From Mermis nigrescens (Eukaryota > Nematoda > Enoplea > Mermithida > Mermithidae), in NCBI GenBank assembly GCA_036768485.1, contig JAVLUZ010000322.1, positions 344,937-408,936 on the forward strand: a stretch of DNA of 64,000 bases. Direction: 5' to 3'. The position numbers and the translations under genes were made by a program. Position 1 is the stretch's first letter; each line of letters begins with the position of its first letter. The notes under the pieces were generated by a model, which worked only from the letters and a program-made list of their open reading frames with translations, searched no databases and was not told the origin of the DNA. Of this stretch, positions 1 through 10,332 are shown in pieces.

Positions 1-147
1 TAATTTAATATTAAAAAACACTTCCTTTCGCTAAAAAATACCAGAACAGGATAGAAATTTTTTTGATTACCATACATTATATATGTAAACACAATCGATA
101 GCGTAAACGAACTCATAGTCAATAGGAAATTTTACAAGGGCTTACGG

Positions 148-386
148 TCATACGTGGGCAGCAGCAAAATTCTGGGGGGTGCAAGATTTTTCAGAGGTCA
201 AAAAATGACCTTAAAAATGGTGGTTTTGACGAAAAAACACCATTTTCAACGTTTCTCATCGAGCACTATCCATCGGCATAAAAAAATTGCGACGAAAACA
301 AAGAAAAATTTTCAAAAATTGAATTCTGGGGGTATTTTGGTTTTTCGGGGGGAGGGCATACCCCCAACCAACCACGCCCAGGGTGC
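148..386 (+). mobile_element. Family A hAT-like MITE
   Basis: Starts CATACGTGGGCAGC, ends CACGCCCAGGGTG; exact 8-bp duplication GCTTACGG on both sides. The internal CAACGTTTCTCATCGAGCAC is shared by the family. Confidence 0.85.
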
Positions 387-970
387 GCTTACGGTGCCAA
401 GTACAAATCAGGATGTGATCCCTACCCTTCAAAAAAAGGGCGCCCCATTCTTCAGAAAGCGTGAGATTTTTCTGCACCCAATATCTTGCGCTTCAGGTGC
501 TCTTTTTACCATTTTTGACCAAAAATCTATTTTTGGAATTTTTCAATTAAAATTTTTTCCTTCGACTTTTGGGCAGAAAAGAGATTGAATATGTACAAGG
601 AAAAATTACACAAAAATACTTCTCTTAAAAAACAACTTGTTTGAAGCTATTTTTAAGTGCATTCTCCGCGTTTTACCAAGAATAGAAAGCCGTTCCAATA
701 GAGTGGCCCACTTTTCCGCCCACCTAATATTCAAAACTGATCGCAAATTCACCTCCTTACTTAATATTATCGATCAACAATGCTTTGGTCGTATCCAGCA
801 CACCAACGGAATTTTTCGAACGCGGATCCCACGCTTCAACACATCCCTATCACGCAAATACAAAAAATTGATCGATTATCGATTTTTTATCGATTATTTA
901 TCATTTTTTGATTTTCGAGTCGATTTTCTAAATTATCGATTTTAAGCCAAGCAGAGATGGAAACGCACAT
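387..970. other. No gene seen
   Basis: AT-rich, apart from a mixed stretch at 400-520. No repeat family or convincing frame recognised. 850-945 is rich in ATCGATTAT(C) units. Confidence 0.5.
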
Positions 971-1754
971 TAGTGATCGACCGGAGATCCGGCTCCGGCT
1001 TCCGGCAAATCCGGCCATTTTTTCCACTTTCGGTGCTCCGGCCGGAGGACATCCGAAAATCGGCCGGAGGCCGGAGAATTTTTTCCCGTTTTTTTTGCAT
1101 AGTGACCCTACGTACAAATTGCTGACATTATGCTTTTTAAATTTAGTCAGAGCACAATACAATAGCAGAAAACGGGAATAGCACCAAATAAAGTGTCTAA
1201 CACCACCACAATCGTAAGATGTTCATTTTTAGGGATCGATTCATGCAATCGCTGTGAAAATCGCTGCAAGAAATTCCTGTTAACGCTAGAACTCATAGAG
1301 TAGCATAAGACGCAGTCTGGCCTGCACTGCACATGCTATACTAATTTTCCAGATAATGTTGCTGTCCATTCTGTACGTCATATCCGCGGTTCACTGAACA
1401 TAGTTTAGTACGTGACGTACCTATGTATATGCGGTCACACACAATCATGCCTCAACATCAAATATTGCCTATTGGCGCTCTATTTAGGGCAGGCTATGGA
1501 GACTGCTAAAATGATGACAAGTTTGCCGAATAAGTTCGAATGAAATTTCGTTGAATGTAGTCTATTTTACATAACTAACTAGCTGGTATGCAGTTTAGAT
1601 GCGCATGAACTTTGGTCTAGGTCTTGGTCACTAAGATGCCCTATCTATCCACACGTGTAAAATAATATTTCTCCGGCTCCGGCCTCCGGCTTCGGCCGGA
1701 GCAACAGTGGTCCAATCCGGCTCCGGCCATTTTGGCCGCTCCGGTAGATCACTA
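971..1754. mobile_element. hAT-like non-autonomous element rich in CCGGA
   Basis: Ends TAGTGATCGACCGGAG and (inverted) TAGTGATCTACCGGAG, with flanking 8-bp copies ACGCACAT / ACGCAAAT. TAGTG fits the hAT end pattern. Both subterminal regions are dense in CCGGCTCCGG-type motifs; the 600-base middle has no transposase frame. Confidence 0.7.
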
Positions 1755-1859
1755 ACGCAAATCAGAGGCGATTTTAAAGTTTCAATTTAATGTATAATAA
1801 TTTTAGATATAAAATTGACTGAAATTTCAAATTCTGTTTCACACCATACAATAGTTATA

Positions 1860-2030
1860 AGTCATCAATACGAGAAAGAAGCAAGAAAGAAGAAAGAAAA
1901 TGAGGAGAAAAATAAATGAGTAAATAAATGAATGGATGAATAAATTTAAAAAAAATACTAAATGAAAAGAAAAGAGAAAAAAACCAACAAAAAAAAGAGA
2001 AGAAAGACAGATATAGAAGTGCGGCATGCT
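1860..2030. repeat. Purine-rich tract (AGAAAGA/GAATAAA)
   Basis: An almost all-purine plus strand of degenerate GAAA/AATGA units. The minus-strand frame across it is a low-complexity artefact. Confidence 0.6.
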
Positions 2031-2065
2031 ATTAGTAAGAAAGAAACAAAAAGGACGCGTACATG

Positions 2066-2265
2066 TAAGAGGGGAATTGGGGGATCCCCACCCAAAGTCA
2101 GCCGTCCCCCTCAAATCCCACCAGAGCCAGAAAATTTCTGATCCCCCAATTTTTAGGAAAAATCGAGTTTTTTGGTCGTTTTTTGCCAAATATTGGAGGT
2201 CATTTACCCCCCCCCCCCCTTAAAATGACCGGGGACCCCCACTCCAAATTTCGAGCCGTTAAACG
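2066..2265. repeat. Family B repeat
   Basis: GGGGATCCCCACCCAAAGTC, a central CGTTTTTTGCCAAATATTGGAGGTCATTTAC, and a C-run ending CAAATTTCGAGCCGTTA. Shares this plan with 2665, 3709, 7432, 37650, 56595 and 58780. Confidence 0.65.
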
Positions 2266-2664
2266 TATGATATAAGGTATATATTTTACTGTATATATTA
2301 CTTCAACAAAACGTTCTGGGATGTCACAGCCTAATGCGAGAAGCATAAAGTAAGCCTGTTAAATTACATAACCCGTGATTTCAGGATTCCTTCAGTCCTT
2401 CATATGTATCCAATAATAAGTCGTATTCAATACGTGACATAGCTTGGACGATTAATTATTTCTTGGATGCGCTTACTGCCGAATTTTTATAAAAGCGTAA
2501 TTTTTGTTATTATTTTTAGATTTTTTCGGAAGGCTAGAAAAAGTTTGCGAATGGGTATGCAATAAAATATATTAATAAATGAGCAATCAAACATAAATTC
2601 AAAGGTAAAAATATAACAGCTAATAATTAAGTACATCATAACGAAGATGTAATAACCGACAAAG

Positions 2665-2900
2665 ATTGGTATAAGTGTAGGATGGGGAATGCCCCCCCAC
2701 CCAAAGTCGGACGTCCCCCATCCCCCTCCTGAAGTCAGAAAACTTTTGACCCCCCCCCCCCAATTTTTGGAAAAAATTAAATTTTTTGACCGTTTTTAGG
2801 CGTTTCTTGACTGTTTTTGGCCAAAAAAGGGAGGCCATTTACCACCTCTCCCTGCAAATGGCCCGGGACCCCCCAAATTTCGAGTCGTTACACGCATGTC
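2665..2900. repeat. Family B repeat
   Basis: CCCACCCAAAGTCGGACGTC, GACCGTTTTTAGGCGTTTC, GGAGGCCATTTACC, and AATTTCGAGTCGTTAC. It is followed at 2900-2985 by a fragment of family C (AGAATTCCCATGCTGTGCAT). Confidence 0.65.
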
Positions 2901-3543
2901 ATAACGCGTAACCACCAATTTTGGGCCCAAAAGGGCACTTTAAAATTTCAGCCCCCCCCAGAATTCCCATGCTGTGCATGTCTGGTTGGTTGTCCCTGAA
3001 CAAAATGGTTGTTTGGTTGCTTAGCGGTTGATTGGTTAATTATTCATATTTTGATTGATTATCGGTTGGTTAATCATTAGTTGATTGGTGGAGCAGTTGA
3101 TCTTCAAATCCTTTTCACGTATTTCCCTAGATTTATATTTCATTTTCCATTTTAAGGTTGATTCACTGATTTTTGAGTACATTTTTGTGTATTTACATCA
3201 TTATTTTCCGCCCGTTTGTACAGTATTTCTAAATTTTCCATAAATACCGGCAGGTGTTCCCATTGATATGACCCGGCCCCCATTGATACCGGGTTGAATG
3301 AAGTCGAACGCTTTCTCAATGTCTGATTTATGGTAAAAATAATTTTTTTTCAAATGTAAAAGTTGGAAATTTTAGGTTTAAACAAAGAAAAAACGCAAAA
3401 GTGCATAAATAACCTATTTTTGGCCGAAAATTACGAAAAATAATTCAAAATGACCTAGAAATGCCACATTTTGCCCAAAAGCCACGTGATAGCTACATAC
3501 ATATATCCCCGCACACTTAACTGGGGGATTCAGGGATCCCCAC

Positions 3544-3708
3544 CACACCTTGGCGTAGGGGTTCAGGGTATGTACCCCCCGAGAAACCAAATTACAAAAA
3601 AAACACAAAAAATGGCATTTTTACGCCATACCACAATTTTTAAGGCCATTTTTTGACCTTTGAAGAATCTTGCAACCCCACCCAGAATTTTGATGCTGCC
3701 CACGTATA
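3544..3708 (-). mobile_element. Family A MITE, internally deleted
   Basis: CACACCTTGGCG to GCCCACGTATA; lacks the central third. Flanks ATCCCCAC / AACCTCAC. Families B and C follow directly. Confidence 0.7.
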
Positions 3709-3886
3709 AACCTCACCCAATGTTGGTCGTCCCCATACCTGTCGAATTCAGAAAATTTTTGAAGCCCTACCTCGATTCTTGGAGAAAACGTGCATTTATG
3801 ACCATTTTTAGGTGTTTTCTGCCATTTCTGGCCAGAAATTGGAGTCATTGTCCTCCCCAGCTTAAAATGACAGAGGCCCGACCATA
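3709..3886. repeat. Family B repeat, decayed
   Basis: CTCACCCAATGTTGGTCGTC through GGAGTCATTG to GACAGAGGCCCG; sits between family A and family C copies. Confidence 0.55.
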
Positions 3887-3887
3887 C

Positions 3888-4296
3888 ATGTACAGCATGG
3901 GAATTCTAGGGGGGTTGAATTTATAAAATGCCTTTTTGGGTCCAAAAATGGTAGGTACGCGTCAAAAACATCGTTTTTTCACTGTTTCTGACGATGCTCA
4001 TCTTCCTAGAGCACAAGAACAATGGAAATTCGGAACAAATCGAACAAAAATATAGTCAAAACATGAGTATAATGGCGCGAAGCGCCGAAATTTGGCACTT
4101 TTGAGCGAATAGATAGCTAAAAATGCTTTAAAAAAACATGTTTTCTACAAAAAATTTTAAATTTTCAAGAGCTTTCGAAAAATCGCCAATTCTGGGGGAG
4201 GGAGGTGAAAAACCTTTCGCAAGGAATGAACATTTTTCTGGGGGGGGGTGAAAACCCTCCTCTCCCAACCCCCAACATTATGTATGGACCCGACCC
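3888..4296 (+). mobile_element. Family C hAT-like MITE
   Basis: CATACATGTACAGC to CATTATGTATG with flanks GGCCCGAC / GACCCGAC (7 of 8). The core GGCGCGAAGCGCCGAAA is nearly palindromic. Lies in NOL10 downstream intron space, about 60 bases past exon 5. Confidence 0.7.
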
Positions 4297-4353
4297 TCCG
4301 CTAAAAATCTGAGCCGTTGCAAATATGCATTTCCCTGCTAAATGAATAAATAC

Positions 4354-4480
4354 CTCCCAGGTTCCAACGACGAGCAATTGATGATCTGGGTTTACACTGC
4401 ATTTTGTCAACGAACTAGCGTTCGTTGTAAACGGAGTCATAAATCGGCCCTGTTCCAAATTCAGCCTATACACGTCGCTG
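4354..4480 (-). CDS. NOL10: NOL10 exon 5
   Basis: It follows acceptor ATTTTCAG, reads SDVYRLNLEQGRF then a more divergent stretch ending LLVVGTWE, and ends in phase 0 at donor GTATTT. The next conserved residues (about GRVECWD) are not found at lower coordinates, so the following exon lies outside the window. Confidence 0.88.
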
Positions 4481-5139
4481 CTGAAAATTTCGAGATATCT
4501 AATTAATTCTGTATAAACAAAATAAGAAAGAAAAATGCAGTAAAACACTCTTAATTGAATAACGGAGTGTACAGATACTTTACACTCGATTTTCAATCAG
4601 AAACAAGAGACAGAGTTAAAGAAGAGGAAAAAAGATACGTAGGTTAAAGATTTTTATATTTTTATAAACATATTTCTACGTTTTCTAAATTTTACGTATT
4701 TAATTAAATTAATTAATTTAATTAATTTTTAATTATGCAATTAATTTATCAAATTTAATTTTGTAACCTGTTTTTCATACTGTAGGATGAGTTTGAATTC
4801 GTTGCAGAGCAAACAAAGGAATCAAAAAAAATTGAGTAAGGCTGAAATCAAAAGGACATGCCATAAAGTTATAGTTATTAAAGCAAAATTGAAGGCAGTT
4901 CAAGTTTTTCCATGCAATTTTTTGACAATACACATAAATCGATTTTTACAAACTAGAAAACAAAAATAACAATAAATCTAGCGATGCGTCATTCTTGCAT
5001 CTGGGCTTCGACGGAGCTTTTTTCAATTTTTACTCTTTTTAAACCTTGTTCATACTTTTTTCATGAACTGATAAAGGATCAGTCACGATGATTGAAAAAT
5101 AATAGTAATGACATATGAATAATAATAGTAACAATACTA

Positions 5140-5188
<49 letters not shown>

Positions 5189-5337
5189 GTATAAAATAAT
5201 AATAATAAACATAAAAATAATAATAATTTTCATAATAATAATAATAACAATAATAATAATAACAACAAATAATAATACAATAATAATAACAACAACAATA
5301 ATAAAATAATAAAAATAATAATAATAAGAACAATATC

Positions 5338-5368
<31 letters not shown>

Positions 5369-8300
5369 TTAATAATAATATTAACGTAATAATAATTATA
5401 ATAATAATAATAATAATAATAATATTAATAATACATTAATCATAATAATAATTATTATAATTATAATTATAATTATATAATATATAATAATAATAATATC
5501 CATAATAATAATAATAACAATAATAATAATAATAATAATAATAACAATGACAATATTAATAATAATAATAATAACAATATTAATAATAATAATAATAATA
5601 ATATTACATAATAATAATATTAATAATATGTAATAATAATAATAAACATAAAAATAATAATAATTTGCATAATAATAATAATAACAATAACAATAATAAT
5701 AATAATATTAATAATAATAATAAACATAAAATAAATGATTTTCATAATAATAATAATAACAACAACTACAATAATAATAATAATAAACACGATAATTACT
5801 ATTGCAAAATTTAAAAATGTGAATCCATCGCATCCAAGCGAAATTGTCCGCCCTCAGAAACTCGAGTTTCCTATTTCCGGAGTTCAAAAAAAATTTTCAC
5901 TTGAAAAAAATACTCCGTTCAGGTGCTTTTGATTCTAAAAGCCTTTCAATCGAGTAAAATTCCATACCTTTTCACAACAGAATAATTAATAAACTAATTA
6001 TTCAATTATGTAATAATTAATTATTTCAAATTTACCCCAGATCCAACGACGTATAAATCGCAGTTGGTTTCATTATAAGCCAAATCTCGTCCAAATTTCG
6101 GCATTCGAAGCCGAAAATACCTTCCGTATTGCACGTGCAATTCGACCCACCTATCTTCTTGCAGGAATATGATCTAAGATATAAATTTGCATAAAAATAC
6201 AGTCTAAGATCGAAACTTAAGGTATGGTACAAATAAATAAAACTTGGTGTATGTAAATACGAGTTTTATTTATTTGTACTATCTGTTTTATTTATTTATT
6301 TATTTATTTTTTTATTTATTCATTTATTTATTTTATTTATTTGTATGAATAATTTCTGAACTTTCCGACGTCAAGAGAAAGGTATCTGTCGTTCGAGATA
6401 AATGCAAATGCGTATAAAATATACCTAAACAGTGTAATTTATTAATTAATTATATTAATTAATTAATTAATAATCAGTAAACTCGTTAATTAATTGAATA
6501 ATTGATTAAAATGAATTAATTATCTCTAAAAGTAAACTGTACGGCAACGTATCCTTCAAATTTTAGGCTAAGCAATACATTGATGGAATCGGGAATTTTC
6601 ACGGATTAAAAGTATAATACTATCTGATAAAGAATAGGGAAAAGGACTAATTATTTAACTTAAAAAAAGAGTCAAAATTTTGAATTAAGTTGGTAAGAGC
6701 ACATTTTGTTGAGCCAAAAAGCGTAAGAAAGGACGAGGATTGATTATTTTTTGCGGGAAAAACTTTTTCAGAAGAACTTTTTCTCAAAAAATTCGGTGAA
6801 AAATTAGTCAATTTTTTATTGAATCAAAAAAATTAATCTAATTCAAAAACAAGCAAAAAAAGGCAAAAAACAAGCAAAAATGCCAAAAACAAGCAAAAAC
6901 GGCTAATTGTGACTCAAATTTGAGCCATATATGTATGTAAATAACTAAACAGGCATGCTTGATCAGTTCCGGAGCCAGTAAACTTCCAAAATCTGAAAAT
7001 AACATTGAAAAAAGCGACATTTTCTCCAAAACATATTTTAAGGAAATGTTATAAATATTATATCAAACTTAACAATTTCAGATAGAACTAAAGTCGGCCG
7101 TCTCGGATCAAAACGTTTCAGTCAAAAATGCTAAAAAAGAGTTTAAAGACAAAATACAATTTTTGCCGAAAAATGTCGGAGAGTGCGATTTGAAAAAAAT
7201 CATTTTTCGGAGATTTTTAATTTTTTAAAATTAAAATTTCAAACTTTTTGAAATATTTTTTAAGGCTTAAACTTCTGGGTAGAGGTAATCGGTCATTTTT
7301 TAAAAGAGGGAGAGAGTAAATGGCCCCAGCTTTTCATCAAAAATGGCAAAACGCTCCTATGCACGGCCCTAAAAAAGCAGATTTTCGCCAAAAGTCGGGA
7401 GTGGAATAAAAATCTCTATTTTTGCAAAATAACGACGTCCGAGTTTGACCCATCGTCGGTTAATCCCCCAAAGTCAGAAATGGTTTACCCTCACATCCGA
7501 TTTTCGGCAAAAACCTGCGTTTTTCGGCCATTTATAGGTAATTTTTTGCCATTTTTACCAAAAAATAAAGGTCATCGGCCCTCCGTGAAAATGGCTTTCT
7601 ACCATACATGATCTGGGCGTAGGGAGCTGGCGGGTTTAACACCCTCCAGAAATTTTTTCACACCTCGGAATTCGCAATTTTTCAAAAGTTATCTAAAATT
7701 ACCTCAAAATCCGCAGAAAAAGTGCTCTCTTAAGCGCTTTTAGCTCTCTATTTGCTCAAAAGTGTCAATTTTTCGGCAGCTTCGCGCCGTATACTCATGT
7801 TTTAACTATATTTTGTTAAATTTATTCGAACTTTTTAAATTTTTTCTAATTTTTTGTGTTTTTATGTTTAAGAATAGAGCATCACCGTCAGAAACGTTGA
7901 AAAACGACGTTTTGACGCGTACCCACTATTTTTAAGCCCAAAAAAGGCACTTAAAAATTGTACCCCCCAAGAACTTCTCATGCTGCGCATGTCTGCGTAG
8001 TACCCCTCCAAAAAATTTGGCTGTCACTTACGCCCATACCTGGGCGTGGGAGGAGGGGGCTGGAAGGTGTACAACCCCTCCCTCAGAGACCGAAATACCA
8101 CCAGAATTCGAATTTTGGAAATTTTTTCAGTTTTTTCGCAATTTTTCTGATTTTGCTCAATGGATAGAGCATCGTCAGAAACGTCGAAAATGGTGTTTTT
8201 CGCAACCACCGTTTTACCGGCCATTTTTGGACCTTCAAAAATGGCACATCTAGCTTTTGCAACCCCCCAGAACTTTGTGGCGCCCTACCTATGCATGTAC

Positions 8301-10303
8301 GACCCATCAACCCCCTGTTACGCGTGAAAAACACCTTTTCATATCCTTCACTGAGATTCAGCGCTTTTATGGGCTCTGCGTCCATGCAGCGTTCGAATTT
8401 CATGGATAAATTCGAAACATCGTAGCATTTTACCCTCGGTTTGTAAGTACCACACACAAAAATATATTGTCCATCCTTCGACGTTGTTATACAATTACTA
8501 CAATCGGGCATATCGAAGTCTTGAATGAGTTCGATACGGCGTCGAAAGTCTGCCAGGAACGAATCGATATAAAGTAAACAGGCACGTATCTCTGGGGAAT
8601 GGTGGGGGGGGGTTCGACCACGCGTGGGCGTGGAGGGGAGGGTTATGGGGGTACGCCTCCCACAGTAATGTAGAAATACCTCCTCCCCAGAAATCAAAAT
8701 ACCCCCAGAATTCAAATTTTGAATTTTTTTTGCTTTTTTAGCGATTTTTTGATGCCATTGGATAGTGCTAGATGAGAAACGTCGAAAAATGGTGTTTTTT
8801 CGCCATACGACCAAGTTTAATACCATTTTTTGACCATTGAAAATTTTTTCACCCCCCCTGAATTCGCGGCGCTGCCCGCCTATGCTTCGGACCCCCCAAA
8901 ATTAGGAAAAATCGGAAAAACATGACTTTTTAAACGTTATTTTGTGCTATTTTTGGCCTTTTCGGGCTTAGTCCCCCAAACTTGGTATTGGTCCCCCAAA
9001 CTAGGACGGCCAGCTACGTGCCTGGAAGTAAATATAGCGTAGATTTGAAGAAATCGAATTTTTGAATTTTTCAAATACATTGAGCGGAATTCGGATAAAA
9101 TACAAAAATGGGTTACGCTCAATTTATAATTCAATTAAATTAACTGATTATTTATTACACACTTTGTTAGTTAATTAATAAATGCAGTAAATATTTATTT
9201 ATCACATTTAATAAAATAAATAACTTTGCTGATTCAAATAAAGCATTCGATAATTCGAATAAATACATAGGAAACGTTCCGATCATAAGACGCCCAGCCT
9301 CACCCAGCATAGCCATTAGAACTTCATTGAAACCGACATAAAAAATTTGGTATACACTAGATGCCGAACTGAACGTACAAATTACATACTTCTTAAATCT
9401 CAATTTCCGATCAATTTCAGGCACTTCAAAGAAAAATTTAGATTCTCTCTGTTCCATGTCTTCTGAAGCTGAAATGAATTTTTTATCCTGAAAACAAAAT
9501 TTTTTCAATGCAAATCGAAAAAATAAGTGCATTATTAACAAAAAATTCTCTCTACCAACGCATGTCTGGTTCAAATTGTTGAAGATACATTGAGCAATAA
9601 TGTATCCCGGTAAAGTGATTAGAAAAAAGAACATAATTACAAAGCATACACAACATATGCATATGGCATTGCACCATATGACTTTATGCATTATACGACA
9701 TATACGAATTTAATGATTTGAAATTTTACTTTTAAATTATTAGATAAGCATCCTAATCATACATGATCTTAGGGGGAGGGGGTTAGGGTTCACCTCCACC
9801 AGAAAAATTTTCACCCCCAGAAAAATTTTCACCCCCCCCAGAAAAAGTTTCAACCCCCAGAAATCTTTTTCACCTCCCCCAGAATTAGCTATGACCAATT
9901 TGTTCGACTTTTTAAAGAATTTTTTTATGTTTTTATGCTCTAGAAAGATAGAGCATCGTCAGAAACGCCGAACAACGATGATTTTGACGCTTATCCGCCA
10001 TTTTTGGGCCAAAAAAGGCACTTTAAAATTTCACTCCCCTCGGAATTCCCATGCTGTGCATGTATGATCCTAATTAATTTAAATTTATTTATTTCAGATT
10101 ACAAAAAAATTAACAAACTTACCGACGTCGGTTTGCTGCAGCTTTCTTCGTTTTCTGTCCGAGAGCCACTGTAAGAAAATATATATAAATAAGCGAGATT
10201 TTTGAAAAAAAAACAAAAACAAATAGATTTTTCTTACTTCTGGTACAGACTTTCCAGCACTTAGATTGTAAATCTTGATATCATTTGGATATGAAACCTG
10301 CAT
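4354..10303 (-). CDS. NOL10: NOL10/Enp2 homologue, 5' part of gene (5 exons seen)
   Basis: NOL10 (Enp2 in yeast) is a nucleolar WD40-type beta-propeller protein of the small-subunit processome, needed for 18S pre-rRNA processing. Five minus-strand exons encode about 196 residues colinear with the family N-terminus: start MQVSYPNDIKIYNLSAGKS, then WLSDRKRRKLQ, RRRIELIQDFDMP, SKDGQYIFVCGTYKPRVKCYD, MKFERCMD, RMPKFGRDLAYNETNCDLY and VYRLNLEQGRF. The start is the ATG at 10303, matching the conserved family start. Joins 1-2, 2-3 and 3-4 agree in phase; join 4-5 is off by one base. Introns are 69 bp to about 2.2 kb and hold many mobile elements. The rest of the propeller and the C-terminal part must lie beyond base 1, because no further exon was found below 4354. 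Identity is recognised from family motifs and is highly likely. Confidence 0.93.
4600..5090. other. NOL10 intron 4, unique part
   Basis: AT-rich with a TTAATTAATTAATTAA run at 4700-4735. Nothing coding is seen. Confidence 0.5.
5090..5800. repeat. (TAA/AAT)n microsatellite, about 700 bp
   Basis: Degenerate AAT trinucleotide repeats with AAC and ATA variants and a TTATAATTATAATTATA stretch. It lies in NOL10 intron 4. Frames across it are artefacts. Confidence 0.95.
6036..6157 (-). CDS. NOL10: NOL10 exon 4
   Basis: The exon starts after TGCAAG and completes a CAA codon with exon 3, then reads DRWVELHVQYGRYF, RMPKFGRDLAYNETNCDLY and VVGSG. The last codon is the GGG at 6038-6036, before donor GTAAAT. 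This leaves phase 0, but exon 5 needs two carried bases, so one base is in excess at the GGGG run 6038-6035 or the junction is unusual. Confidence 0.88.
6265..6345. repeat. (TTTA)n microsatellite
   Basis: Runs of TTTATTTATTTATT with minor variants, in NOL10 intron 3. Confidence 0.85.
6350..7430. other. NOL10 intron 3, unique part
   Basis: TTAATTAATTAATTAA stretches at 6435-6500, then low-complexity A-rich sequence. From 7260 it shows worn traces of family B style (GGCCCCAGC, GGCCCTAAAA). No exon was recognised. Confidence 0.5.
7432..7605. repeat. Family B repeat, decayed
   Basis: CCCAAAGTCAG and GGCCATTTATAGGTAATTTTT resemble other B copies; abuts a family C copy. Confidence 0.5.
7603..7993 (-). 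mobile_element. Family C MITE
   Basis: CATACATGATCTGGG to CATGCTGCGCATGT; the body contains TCGGCAGCTTCGCGCCG and CATCACCGTCAGAAACGTTG, the complement of 3888-4296. Confidence 0.65.
8035..8293 (-). mobile_element. Family A MITE next to NOL10 exon 3 donor
   Basis: CATACCTGGGCG to CCTACCTATG. It ends 28 bases from NOL10 exon 3. No clear target duplication. Confidence 0.75.
8322..8549 (-). CDS. NOL10: NOL10 exon 3
   Basis: A 228-bp exon encodes the first propeller blades (RRRIELIQDFDMP, SKDGQYIFVCGTYKPRVKCY, MKFERCMD). Acceptor CTGGCAG and donor GTAACA give a split aspartate (G|AC) at the start and a phase-1 end. It is bracketed by two family A transposon copies, at 8035-8293 and 8619-8884, in the same orientation. 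Confidence 0.92.
8619..8884 (-). mobile_element. Family A MITE upstream of NOL10 exon 3
   Basis: CACGCGTGGGCG to GCCCGCCTATG; flanks GGTTCGAC / CTTCGGAC are only partly alike. 69 bases from the exon 3 acceptor. Confidence 0.75.
9167..9691 (-). CDS. Unidentified 174-residue open frame in NOL10 intron 2
   Basis: This is the longest open frame in the window that is free of recognised repeats. It starts at ATG 9691. It has a strongly hydrophobic N-terminal segment (about residues 12-36), a polar middle with MEQRES and EIDRKLRFKK, and a second long hydrophobic stretch (about residues 105-165). This would suit a small membrane protein. It lies in an intron of NOL10 on the same strand. An apparent internal intron (donor at 9555, acceptor at 9488) does not keep frame, so the frame is best read continuous. 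No family is recognised. It may be a nested gene or a chance AT-rich frame. Confidence 0.3.
   Translation of the reverse strand: MHKVIWCNAICICCVCFVIMFFFLITLPGYIIAQCIFNNLNQTCVGRENFLLIMHLFFRFALKKFCFQDKKFISASEDMEQRESKFFFEVPEIDRKLRFKKYVICTFSSASSVYQIFYVGFNEVLMAMLGEAGRLMIGTFPMYLFELSNALFESAKLFILLNVINKYLLHLLIN
9755..10070 (-). mobile_element. Family C MITE with tandem CACCCCCAGAAAAATTT
   Basis: CATACATGATCTTAGGG to CATGCTGTGCATGTATG. The central palindromic core is deleted and the CACCCCCAGAAAAATTT unit is repeated about four times. Confidence 0.6.
10123..10168 (-). CDS. NOL10: NOL10 exon 2
   Basis: A 46-bp exon reads WLSDRKRRKLQQTDV plus one base, between acceptor TTCTTACAG and donor GTAAGT. The join from exon 1 is phase 0; the exon leaves phase 1. 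WLSDRKRR is a hallmark of the family. Intron 1 is only 69 bp, unlike the kilobase-scale introns that follow. Confidence 0.9.
10238..10303 (-). CDS. NOL10: NOL10 exon 1 (start exon)
   Basis: It encodes 22 residues from ATG at 10303-10301 to PE, ending in phase 0 at a good donor, GTAAGAA. The residues MQV and KIYNLSAGKS match the conserved NOL10 N-terminus. The start codon overlaps one arm of a perfect inverted repeat (10302-10332). Confidence 0.9.
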
Positions 10304-10332
10304 GCTTGATCGGACTTTACTAGATCAAGCAT
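10302..10332. promoter_or_regulatory. Perfect inverted repeat at the NOL10 start codon
   Basis: ATGCTTGATC (10302-10311) and GATCAAGCAT (10323-10332) form a 10-bp stem with an 11-base loop. The right end of the NOL10 start codon pairs in it. It could be a transcript hairpin, a protein site or chance; there is no direct support for function. Confidence 0.35.

Noticed and set aside
5079..5339. Tyrosine/leucine-rich frame in the TAA repeat
   Set aside because: Trinucleotide microsatellite artefact.
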